Positions 1 through 9,420 of a stretch of DNA of 64,000 bases are shown here, piece by piece. Made by a program: the position numbers and the translations under genes. The notes under the pieces are model-generated. The model ran no database searches and was not told where the DNA came from. It saw only the letters and a program-made list of their open reading frames with translations. The stretch is from Petrosia ficiformis (Eukaryota > Porifera > Demospongiae > Haplosclerida > Petrosiidae): NCBI GenBank assembly GCA_947044365.1, contig OX345640.1, forward strand, positions 792,001 to 856,000, given 5' to 3'. Positions within the stretch are counted from its first letter, which is position 1. Every line of letters starts with the position of its first letter.

Positions 1-986
1 AAAGTAAATGATGACAAAATGACTGATATTCATAAATTGGCACAAAGACAGAAACAAATTGATTTCGGTAAAAACACAGTAGGATATGAAATCTACACTC
101 AACAGCAACCTAAGTAAGTATTGTGTACATGTTCATATGATATGATGTCGTGTTATAATAATACATGTACTTGTGACTTGGGTTGGGTGATGTACCGATA
201 ATATCATGAATAATTGAATCACGGTAAGGTTACCATGGCCAAAATAGCAAAACTGCATAACCGTGTAAACAGCCACACCCACTCTAATATATTAGTTATA
301 ATAACCACGTGGTCATAATTAAGCTACCTTTGTGAGATGAATTACATGTACATGTTAACCAAAACACAAAAGACTTAGTGTGGACTTACTTTGGGGTGGA
401 ACTTGGAAGCAGATGACAAAGCTGTTTACCTACCCTATGTATAAAATAATGAAGTTACTGATGATAAACTGTGATAATATTTGTAGCAATAACTGATTTT
501 CTATTATCGCCCAACCTAACTTGTGACATTTTTATACAGGGAGGGAAGCAGGAACTGGTAGGTCAGGTGAGGCAAGAACTTCACCAATAATTGAGAGCTT
601 CAATCATTGAAAATACCCTATCTCCTTACCTGGCAGCATAAAGACTCTCAGAGTGACTTTCTGGTGCCTGACCAAAGCAAAACTGCTTCCTCCCTCCCTG
701 CTACAGGTTGTATTTATAGTAGAATGGATTTACAATACTTATAAAAAAAATCTTTTTATGTAACTATACATGTACATAAGTACATACTACTTATGTATGT
801 CACAGATGGAAGCGAAGTCGCAATGATCCTTGGACACCTGATAAATACAAACCATGCAGCACTCGTTCTTGGCAGGGACAGATAAGAATTTGGCGTAGGA
901 GTCTTCACAAGTATGACCCAGTGACTTCTTCCTCACAGCAACAACAGCAGTTTACTGAAGATGATGCAGCTCTTTGTGAAATGTGA
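1..986 (+). CDS. SLBP: Histone RNA stem-loop-binding protein (SLBP), 3' part
   Basis: SLBP binds the 3' stem-loop of replication-dependent histone mRNAs and supports their processing, export and translation. Two exons are visible, 1-113 and 806-986, joined by a GT-AG intron (114-805); the 5' part of the gene lies left of the window. The peptide carries the family's RNA-binding domain: RQKQIDFGKNTVGYE in the first exon, then WTPDKYKP and RSWQGQIRIWRRSLHKYDP in the second. The TPDK stretch corresponds to the TPNK motif of the family, whose threonine is phosphorylated in known SLBPs. The protein ends soon after the domain with a Q-rich tail and the stop TGA at 984-986, so there is almost no C-terminal extension. 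The intron contains an inverted-repeat element. An ATTAAA lies about 105 bases after the stop. Confidence 0.93.
537..707. mobile_element. Inverted-repeat (MITE-like) element in SLBP intron
   Basis: Sequence around 537-575 (GGGAGGGAAGCAGGAACTGG.. then GGTCAGG) reappears inverted at about 665-707 (CCTGACC.. GCTTCCTCCCTCCCTGC). The arms are about 35 bases and imperfect, with about 90 bases between. No coding potential seen; interpreted as a small non-autonomous DNA element or foldback. Confidence 0.5.
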
Positions 987-1174
987 GAAGCTGTGTTTTA
1001 TGTAAACATCATGTACTATGTAAACAAACAAATTCCTTTAGTCTCTTTGTTAAAAACCCATGGTTACTCTATGTTTAATCTTTCACTACTTCATTAAACT
1101 GAAAAACAGGGGAATTGAAAGAGCTTAAAACCAACCCAAGCAAATATAATATTCATGGGACAATAGGCAATGAC

Positions 1175-1385
1175 CAGAGTTTTTGAAGTATGGACCAAAT
1201 TGGCTCAACAATGGTTAGTGTGTGCACCATTGGAAGACACTTTGAGCCATTTAACAAACCATTATTAATGCTGTTAGTGATAGTATTAATTGCACCATCT
1301 GCCCCAAAGAAATAACTGTACAACAGGACCAAATAAGAAGCTCTTTGGGCCAATGGTGCGCCATATGAGCTTATCAAAAAGTGTG
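1175..1385 (+). mobile_element. MITE family A, copy 1
   Basis: About 210 bases starting CAGAGTTTTTGAAGTATGG and ending GAGCTTATCAAAAA, with internal landmarks CAAATTGGCTCAACAATGG and AAGAAGCTCTTTGGGCCAATG. Three further copies are in this window, near 5969-6194 (inverted), 27891-28112 and 45083-45314. The termini are inverted repeats, best preserved in the copy near 45 kb. Confidence 0.75.
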
Positions 1386-1860
1386 GAAATAAGTGTACGT
1401 AATATTGATAGAGTTGGCGGTTTTGATATCCCTGCATCCTCTTTCATTTAAAAAAAAACGTTTTATTCTTTATTTATAGAGTTGGATAGTACTCATACCA
1501 ACAGATAATCCAGTTTAATCATCAACATAATATCTATGTATTATTGTATATTGCCGTAACCTGATGAAGGCTAGAATATATACTATTGATTCAAGAGAAT
1601 ATAATTATGTCTAACAATAACGTCTACTATTACAAGTACTTAAATATTTTCTGTACAGATCTCTTGAATTGGGAGAGAATCCATTGGATGTGTGATCTAC
1701 TACAATAATCTCATATTAAAAATTTATTGGTGAATTCTGCACAATGTGGTATAATTATATAACTATTAAATTCTTACATCCCGTTTTATTATTATATATA
1801 TTTCTTTATGGAATGTATATAAACTCTTGTATCATAATACTATTGTTTGCTTATGTTATT

Positions 1861-2282
1861 ATATACTCGAACACTACAACTTGTACGTTTCTCTGCTAAT
1901 AATAATCAGTATTGTGTGTTCCATTTACAACAGTAGTTTAAAATCAAATGTTTGTTGATGTCAAATAATATATACATGTACATGTTGGTACATGTACATG
2001 TATTATAATTATATATGTATACAGCTATATACTCTAACACTGCAACTCATAACTTTGTAGGAATTACGTGTAGATAATTTGTCTAGAATAAGCTGCTCAT
2101 AATAATCAGTATTGTGTGTTCCATTACAACAGTAGTTTAAGATCAAAATAATAGATGTCAAATTATATATATATACTTGGACACTGCAACTCGTAACTTT
2201 GTAGGAATTGGATAATTTGTCTCAAATAAACTGCTCATTCAGTATTGTGTGTTTCATTACAAAAGTAGTTTGATGATCAAAT
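1861..2282. repeat. Degenerate tandem triplication, ~120-150 bp unit
   Basis: Three units share ACTGCAACT.. AACTTTGTAGGAATT.. CTGCTCAT.. CAGTATTGTGTGTT.. AGTAGTTTRA.. ATCAAA, at about 1868-1950, 2030-2150 and 2170-2282. The third lies directly next to the stop codon of the TRF-like gene. No coding capacity. Confidence 0.6.
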
Positions 2283-2290
2283 GTAAGTGG

Positions 2291-5200
2291 TTACCGTTTC
2301 ATGAGGACCCATTGTCCTTTTATTTTCCTCACATGGTCAAACTTCACTAAATTTCGCCATTTATATCGGATTTGATTGTTATTAATACACGATGGGAATT
2401 TGTTATATTTTAGTATGGAAATCCAGTTTCCTTCTCCAAGACGATTTACACCGTCGATTAGAAGTTTGACGTTTTCATCAGTCCACATTATTTTGGAATT
2501 CAATGTCTTAGAGGGGAATGGATGAAATTCTACATGAAAGAAAATATACCACAATTTTATCAAAATTACAAATTTCAATTCGTGGAGAGGGACCCCAATT
2601 CTGGCAGATGCTCCCCACCTTTAAGAGACTAGGTACTTCAAAAGGGCCCCAATTCTGGCAGATGCTCCCCACTTTTTTAAGAGACTAGGTACTCCAAAAG
2701 GAGCCCCAATTCTGGCAGATGCTCCCCACCTTACTTCAAAGGAGCCCCAATTCTGGCAGATGCTCCCCACCTAACTTCAAAGGGGCCCCAATTCTGGCAG
2801 ATGCTCCCCACCTTACTTCAAAGGAGCCCCAATTCTGGCAGATGCTCCCTACCTAACTTCAAAGGGGCCCCAATTCTGGCAGATGCTCCCCACCTTTAGG
2901 AGACTAGCTACTTCAAAGGGGCTCCAATTCTGGCAGATGCTCCCCACCTTTAGGAGACTAGGTACTCCAAAAGGCGCCCCAATTCTGGCAGATGCTCCCC
3001 ACCTTACTTCAAAGGGGACCCCAATTCTGGCAGATGCTCCCCACCTTTAGGAGACAAGGCAGTTCAAACAGAGATGCACCAGTAATATATTTTACCGATA
3101 AACCAATAATTACACCAATCCTATATTATATCTACCTTCTAGTTTTTGATTCTTTCAATGAAAATAATTATTAGTACACTTATTACAATATTGGTTATAT
3201 CTTGAAACAATGACTGATTACCATCTGATTACTGGTGCATCACTAACTTCAAATAAGAAGTTGATTTATGCTGTGCCAAGTCACCTCAAAAATATACAAC
3301 TACAAGCCATTATTTTGTTAAATATTTGAGAGCTTTAAAAACTAATAATTCTCAGAGTCCTGTAGGCTAGCTCGGCAGCTTTGCTAATGGTAATTATCAC
3401 TCAATACATGCACAATTATATTATATATAACAAGCTGACTTGGACTGAATGAGGGAACATTTTCAAAGTCAGAATCATCAGAAATTGCATCAGATGTATT
3501 GTCATTCTCCCAAATTTTCTTGATCCTGTTCACAACTGATTCATCATCAGTTGTTACCTCGCCTTCGCTAACTGGTACATCATCAGTTGTGACCTTTCTC
3601 TCGCTAGATTCCACAAAATCAATCTCATCGTCACCTTCCATTGTTGAATCTGTTTTCTCAACTTCTATTATACATACAGAATCCTAATGGAAATCAAATA
3701 TAATGTATATCATTACAATTAGTGATGCATTGATGTGCTGATTTACCGATAATTACCTTAGATATGTACCGATACCGATCCGATATTATACTGGTTTCTG
3801 ATTCTTTCAATGAAAATGAGCATTTTCTCGAAAATTATGATTATCATAAAAGCAATTAATGATGCTATAATCACAAGGAATGACATTATTGGTGCCAATA
3901 TTGGTTACATCTTTAACTGATACCGATACTAAAAATAATGGCCGATAATGACTGATAACAATTACTGATCTCATTATTGGTGCATTACTAATTATAACTA
4001 AGGAAGCATCTCCAAACTGAAATTTGTACGCTTAATGTTATAGTGACGCTAAGGGGGGGGGGGGGGGGGGTTGTGCGCATGATGCTAAACACTGGAAGCA
4101 CAAGTTAGTGTGATACACTGGAGTATTCATGACGTTAAGAGGAGGGGGGGTGGGGGAGTCTTGCAGTAGCGTCACTGACGTTAAGCGTACAAGATTCAGT
4201 TTGGAGATGCCCCCCCTAAGATACAACTCTTACATCAGGCAATGATCCACAACTGTCCTTATTGACTAATCCATCAGAAATATTCTCTTCCATTATGTTG
4301 TTTCCAATTAGAACCACATCTTGTGTTCCTTCCATTTCTTCTTGCTTGAGTTACATGATATAAAATACATATACTGCTGTGAAGTTACTATAACTATAAT
4401 TATCTAATTATATAATTATTATAAAATTATAATAGGGTGTTATTATAAAGATATCAAGAGTTCCTTTAACAAAAAGTGTGACAAGAACACTGAATATTAC
4501 ATTTTATCACATACTCACCACATCAGGTGCAAAGGTCAACGAAATTCTTTCAACGAGAGAGAAAACATCTCGTCTAAAATTGACCCACTTTCCTTCACAT
4601 ATCAAATCGCAATATTCAGGAGACTTCATATACAAACTTATTAATCTCATCAGACGAGTATATCCCTTTAAAGCAAAAGAATGTGACAACTATACAATCT
4701 AAATTGGGGTGCTACTGTATAAGCACATGTGTATACATTTGTGATCATGGATGCGAAAATCAGTGATTTGTCAAATAAGAATTTTGTCAAACACTTGAAA
4801 TGGTAATTATTCAGCGATTTTGTATACATGTAGTTAGCCAATGAAATCAGGTATCCAGGAAGAGCTACTATTTCTATACCAATTTTTAAATTTAATTAGT
4901 TTCCTGTTCAAAATAGCTTAGCTGTTAGCACAAGTCATTAAATTTAAGCTTTTGACAAAATTCTTATTTGACAAAAGACTGATTTTCACATCCACGGTCA
5001 CTGTATATGATCTAGTTTTCACAAGGAGTTCAAAACTATTTAATACTTTTAACAGCAAAATGTCTTCCGAATCACTTTACTGTAAAAAGACTAAACCTGT
5101 GTGTGTAGTAAGCTCAATATACTCACTTGTGATTCACTGCCCAAGCTCTGCTTTAATTTCTCTAACCATTCTTCGATTGATTCACCTTTTTTAGCATACT

Positions 5201-6844
5201 GAAGTGTAATCTAAGTAGCAGTACATACAAACACATGTATTATTATTATTATAATATATAATTATTATTAATTTTATAAAACAAAGTTGTCTGTCTAATC
5301 CTCTCTTAAACTACTTCAATGAAATTCATCAGTAAGACTCATTTATACTTGCAGATTTCAGCTATTGAATATTGTAGCACAAACAGCTCTGTACATTGAT
5401 AGCCAGCAGTTAGTTTTTATTAACTGTTTCTGTGCTGCAGATATTTTGTAGTGCATGACTTGGGGTTCAATATGGCTGTAGATAACTGTAGTACGGCTTT
5501 GGGGACAGGCTAATACAATAGGAAGGCTATGCTGATGTACTTTATCAGTAATGTATGTATCCGCATGGTATATTTGCTAGTTATAAGTATTATATCTAAT
5601 CTAATCCTGTATCATGACATGACGTGTTTCCTAGTAAATGTGCATTTACTAGGAAAAATGCTCTCCCAGGAAAATGTAAAAGATCATTATACATGAAGTA
5701 TGTAATTAGACTGGAGTGTTCTAATCACTGGCAACAAAATTGCTCTGTGTATTGAGCGACATCCAATACACAGATCAATTTGTTGTCTACAACATCTTAT
5801 AGGCAACAAGTTGATCTCATGTGTGGTGGCCTTACTTAAAGGAGGTGGTGCTCGAATCAATCTTGGCTTCAAAGGTTCGGGAGGGAAGGATCCCTGGGCT
5901 TACCTCCCACTCCTGTGAAACCCTGGTAGTATCCCCATGCCCTCAAGAGAAAGATATGATTATACCACACAGTGTTTTTGATAAGCTCATATGGTGCACC
6001 ATTGGCCTAAAGAGCTTCTTATTTGGCACTGCACAGTTCTCTCTTTGGGCCAGTGGCACAGTTAATTATGATTATATTGTCACTAACAGCATTAACTCTT
6101 TGTTAATTGGCTCAAGATGTATTCTCAATGGCACACATACTAACCATTTTTGAGCCAATTTGGCCCAAGCTTCAAAACTTATCAAAAACTCTGATACCAC
6201 ACAATTTAATTCAAATAGAAGTGGGCGATACTGAGAACATGAGAAAATAAAAATTGTTTTAAATTATTCACGAGGAATCTTAAAAAACTGACTACATGAT
6301 GTCACAACTGCACATACCCAGAGTGCTCATTTTACTATTTATGAGTATTGAACAATATCAACTAGTAATCATTACACTGTGCAGAGGTATCAAAATCTTT
6401 TGATGACATTGCCTAATGTCACATAGTCAGACCCATCCCACTGCAAGTGATGGGAAGGGTCTGGTAAAAGCCTACACATCAATTTGTGCCATACTGGTAG
6501 TGGGATGGGTCCGACTATATGTATCGCCCATATATACACATATACATATTACATACACACCAGAGTCATTGCCTTTGCTTTTAAATTTATACACTCATTG
6601 TAGAAATTTGGTAATCGTTTGGAAAGCAAATCTAGTTCATCAAGAACATTATGAATTTTGTCTTTATCTTTTATATTGAACATTAGTGCTGTCAATAAAA
6701 GTGACGTCTCATCTGCACTTCCTATGGCCATTGGTTCATTGGCAAGTGATTCTGTAAAAAAATTTTTAATAACAAGTGAATTTAAATTAGCTTGTACTAA
6801 CCTCTTGCGAAGGCTTTTAACATATCAAATCGTGCCATGGCCAT
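2291..6844 (-). CDS. TRF-like telomere-repeat-binding protein (TRFH + Myb/telobox)
   Basis: Seven exons on the minus strand: 6802-6844, 6561-6751, 5127-5210, 4519-4689, 4234-4344, 3432-3683 and 2291-2506. Lengths sum to 1068 bases, giving 355 residues. The C-terminal exon encodes a Myb-type domain (about residues 290-341) with MWTDENVKLLIDGVNRLGEG, NWISIL and IRYKWRNLVKF. This matches the telobox Myb of TRF1/TRF2, which binds double-stranded telomeric repeats. Residues about 25-170 (ALMFNIKDKDKIHNVLDEL, NLKAKAMTL, LSHSFALKGYTRLMRLI) resemble the TRFH dimerisation domain, but the first TRFH helices appear short or missing. An acidic, Ser/Thr-rich linker joins the two. The last intron has two usable 3' splice sites (2506 in phase with donor 3432; 2527 in phase with donor 3440). 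The start ATG lies 144 bases after the FAM136A stop. Alternative: a TRF-related Myb protein with another role. Confidence 0.85.
2590..3062. repeat. Minisatellite in last intron of the TRF-like gene
   Basis: About ten copies of CCCCAATTCTGGCAGATGCT followed by CCCCACCT and a variable TTTAGGAGACTAGGTACTTC or short TACTTCAAAGG spacer, giving units of about 42 and 55 bases. It begins about 80 bases upstream (in transcript) of the final Myb exon. Confidence 0.85.
3071..3247. mobile_element. MITE family C, copy 1
   Basis: Begins GATGCACCAGTAATAT and ends CTGGTGCATCAC, so the ends are inverted repeats. The interior (TTTTTGATTCTTTCAATGAAA, ATTACAATATTGGTTA) matches the longer copy at 3718-3995. Confidence 0.65.
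3718..3995. mobile_element. MITE family C, copy 2
   Basis: Starts ATTAGTGATGCATTG and ends TTGGTGCATTACTAAT: terminal inverted repeats of about 15 bases. Interior carries the subterminal motif ACCGATACCGATCCGA. A partial third copy lies near 27286-27450. Confidence 0.7.
4005..4217. mobile_element. Foldback element with 18-G tract (family D)
   Basis: Left arm GCATCTCCAAACTGAAATTT..GTACGCTTAATG..AGTGACGCTA (about 4006-4050) is the inverted match of 4165-4217. The interior holds a run of about 18 G at 4053-4070 and a second G-rich run (GGAGGGGGGGTGGGGG) at about 4140. Located in an intron of the TRF-like gene. Confidence 0.75.
5969..6194 (-). mobile_element. MITE family A, copy 2 (inverted)
   Basis: Reverse orientation of the element at 1175-1385: begins CAGTGTTTTTGATAAGCTC and ends CTTATCAAAAACTCTGATA. 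Terminal inverted repeats are clear. Inside an intron of the TRF-like gene. Confidence 0.8.
6418..6530. mobile_element. Short foldback element
   Basis: ACATAGTCAGACCCATCCCA at about 6421 returns inverted as TGGGATGGGTCCGACTATAT at about 6502-6521. The arms are about 24 bases with about 55 bases between. Interpreted as a small MITE; only one copy seen here. Confidence 0.55.
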
Positions 6845-6988
6845 TGGATTTGAAATACAAACCACACCCCCAGTAATAAAAATAAATATTAATAATTTTA
6901 ATTAATTTATTATAATTTTATAAATTTTTATTTTATGACAGAGAAGTTATAAATATTATAATAATAATTCTAACATCCCATTTCTAGA

Positions 6989-8670
6989 TTAAGAACAGCT
7001 ATCAAGTTGTTGCCTAAATCGCTGGATAATTTTTGAAATCTGTGGAATATTAGTTTCAGCACATTGTAGGAGACAGGCTTCTGCTTTTTGCGTGGCTCTC
7101 TCTCTCTCTTCTTGTGTAGGATTAGATGAAAGTGTGTCCATCACCATGTCCTGGCATTGCTGAGCACATCTAGTCAGTCTTCCCTGAATGTGCAGTATAA
7201 ATGTTATATCCCTCATTCTCAAGTACATGAATATATTTTACATGGAAATAATGCAACTCTTGTCAGCAAAAGACCTCATGAATATCATATAAAAAACGAA
7301 ATGAATATCATTACAACGACCACACAAGGTGGTATGATTAATTACATGAATTCTCATTAACACACAATGACAAAGTTTACAAATAGCTCCACTTTTTACA
7401 CCTCCCTCACAAGGCTCCGTGAGTGATTAATCACTGTTTACATAATTATTCATAAAATAAATGTTGATAATTAGATCATAGTATGATTAATGATTATTCT
7501 CTTTTACAGTATCATGTATGTATGCACATGTATACTCAGGATCTATATATATATAATATACAGAGGCCAAAGGATCTATGTAAATATAGAAGCCAGAGAA
7601 CTGTTGCTATGAAACCCTAATCTGGCAAGTGCATCCCTCTTGTACTTTGAAAAGGAGGGTCTGAGGAACTGCAATACAACAAGTAGTTTTGTTGGAATAC
7701 AAATTCAACCATAATCATGTGAGGATGAAAACACGCGTCATGCTGTAATAATAATAGTTGTTGCCTCAGTGCGGTAGAGACTGTACCGAAATACAGGAAG
7801 GTTTTGTGAGATGGAGAAATTGTGATGTTTTTTTTAAAAGGACTTCTATATCCAAAGAGCACAAAAACACCAACACTACAGGCTTTATCAGACAAAGAAA
7901 CAACAAACTATTGACCTTGAAGCAGTTCCATTAATCAAATCAAAAGAATTCCGTAGCAGGCACTTTTCCCAAACCCTGTTGGAAGACACACAAACGCATC
8001 TTTCCCCTTTAAAAATATCCACACCCTTTCTCTGCTCTTTTTGAGAGGGAAATATCCATAGCTTTTTGCCAAGCACTTGATCACACCCATTTTTTCTAGT
8101 AAATATTTTTACATTTATGGTATAACGTGATTTGATTGGGGCATCATATATTGATGCCCGGAACTACTTGTTGTATTACAGTTCCCAGACCCTCCTTTTC
8201 GAAGTATAGGATGGACTGCACTCGCCTGGACTGCACTCGCCAGACTAATGAAACCCTGAGTGCAAAGTGTGAGGATTTTATAAATGGTTCAAGGGGTTCT
8301 ATATATATTCTGCAATTGAGCAATCTCAAATGGAATTACACTCCGAAACATTCCTGTTAAAGAAAAGTAAAAAACAATTTTTAATAATTTCACACCTGTA
8401 AATTATCGACTTCCATTTTCAATCGTTCTTCCGACTCTCCTACAGGTCTCATACAGCTTTGTAAACAGCTCTGAAGTACAGTATGAGAACTCCTTTGATC
8501 TCGACAACAATTTGCACAGCACTCAAAAGCCCTAACCTATTTGTAATTATAATAAAGATAATAAATTATTCTATTTTATTGTTCAGTACTTGCAAAGGCC
8601 TGATACAGTCCTTATCCACAGCATCAAGTTCCTTCTCCAATACAGCAGATATCTTTTGCTCAGCAGTCAT
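6989..8670 (-). CDS. FAM136A: FAM136A, mitochondrial intermembrane-space CX3C protein
   Basis: Three exons, 8590-8670, 8396-8536 and 6989-7183, give 138 residues, the same length as human FAM136A. The family consists of small proteins of the mitochondrial intermembrane space with repeated CX3C motifs. Here CCANCC, CLQSC, CAQQC and CLLQC are visible, with the family pattern of an N-terminal helix (MTAEQKISAVLEKELDAVDK) before the first cysteines and a C-terminal QQLDSC. Splice phases are 0 throughout. The second exon uses the acceptor CAAATAG before GTTAGGGCT; the nearer TTAG would break the frame. The large intron (7184-8395) carries a decayed helicase fragment. A CACGTG E-box lies 11 bases upstream of the ATG. 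Confidence 0.93.
7615..8253. repeat. Inverted repeats flanking the helicase fragment
   Basis: 7615-7700 (CTTTGAAAAGGAGGGTCTGA, ACTGCAATACAACAAGTAGT) is the inverted counterpart of 8154-8253 (ACTACTTGTTGTATTACAGT, AGACCCTCCTTTTCGAAGTA). The arms are about 80-90 bases, diverged by eye. The right arm also has a local duplication GGACTGCACTCGCC. Confidence 0.7.
7617..8076 (-). pseudogene. Decayed RecQ-like ATP-dependent helicase fragment
   Basis: Minus-strand frames at 8076-7888 and 7895-7617 together resemble the N-terminal helicase core of the RecQ-like family that is multicopy in many invertebrates. Visible are FPSQKEQRKGVDIFKGERCV, then SSNRVWEKCLL where an intact Walker A (GTGYGKS) would stand, and FDLINGTASRSIVCC. 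The Walker A glycines and lysine are not preserved, and a stop and frame change follow. It lies inside the FAM136A intron, on the same strand, between inverted repeats at about 7615-7700 and 8154-8253. Family assignment is by motif resemblance only. Confidence 0.55.
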
Positions 8671-8680
8671 CTCTACTTTA

Positions 8681-8686
8681 CACGTG
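8681..8686. promoter_or_regulatory. CACGTG E-box upstream of FAM136A
   Basis: Palindromic CACGTG 11 bases before the FAM136A ATG. The same hexamer occurs 63 bases before TIMM8 and 62 bases before SUPV3L1. It is the class of site bound by USF/MYC-type bHLH factors; its use here is inference. Confidence 0.4.
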
Positions 8687-8734
8687 GTATATAATTATGC
8701 AAATTATTTTAGTCACCTTCGTCCGTCCGGCCGG

Positions 8735-9157
8735 CAGTAAGGTAATTAATCGTGGGTAACTCCGGACACGCCCAAACTTCGGACAGTTATACCTATTTCG
8801 TACTCGTTCTCAACAAAGAGCAGCATTACAACTACAGTAGTTCTACTGTCACTAGCCACACACATATGCTTGAATATGAGCATGATACAAAGAGTATGCA
8901 ATACATTATTATTCACAAATACGCGATTCACACTAATAAGTAGTAGTGCTACTACCCGTTAGTGTGAATCGCGTATTTGTGAGTAAATAATGTATTGGAT
9001 ACTCATTGTATCATGCTCATTTTCAAGCATATGAGTGTAGCTAGTGACAGTAGAACTATTGTAATTGTAATGCTGCTCTTTGTTGAGAACGAGTACGAAA
9101 TAGGTAAAACTGTCCGAAGTTTGGGCGTGTCCGGAGTTACCCCAAATTACCTTACTG
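8735..9157. mobile_element. Large palindromic (foldback) element, ~200-bp arms
   Basis: The sequence from CAGTAAGGTAATT at 8735 to AATTACCTTACTG at 9157 is a long inverted repeat. Arms of about 200 bases (CGGACACGCCCAAACTTCGG.. GAACGAGTACGAAATAGGTA in the right arm) meet at a short loop near 8940-8957 (AGTAGTAGTGCTACTACC). It fills most of the intergenic space between the divergent FAM136A and SLC25 genes. Open frames on both strands here are mirror images of the same sequence, not genes. The rest of 8671-9420 shows nothing recognisable. Confidence 0.9.
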
Positions 9158-9420
9158 TGCATGTGGAGGTGTTGTGAGGGTGTGTACATATTGCATCATA
9201 GATCGTAGTAACCATTATACACTGAGTCAGACATGATCTGGATTTGTGTCTAGAGAGCAACCTATCTCAGTTAGTGATCGCGCTGTTGTGTTTGAGTGGA
9301 TAATCATTCGGTGTGCTATGGGCATTAGTAATCACTACGTTTACAAGAGTCAACAGAATCTAATCGGGACACAAAAAAATCAAGAAGAACAGTTTCAAAC
9401 TATTTAAAAGCAGTGTTTCT

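Larger units (their letters stand above)
987..2290. other. Intergenic region between SLBP and the TRF-like gene (tail to tail)
   Basis: No gene recognised. It holds the SLBP 3' flank, one copy of the MITE A family (1175-1385) and a degenerate three-copy tandem repeat (1861-2282). The open frame at 1153-1437 on the minus strand is a by-product of the MITE. Confidence 0.6.

Noticed and set aside
1153..1437. 94-residue minus-strand frame
   Set aside because: Lies over a MITE A copy; the same peptide fragments appear at the other copies of the element.
8746..9189. Two small genes on opposite strands with similar products
   Set aside because: They are the mirror-image frames of the palindrome 8735-9157.
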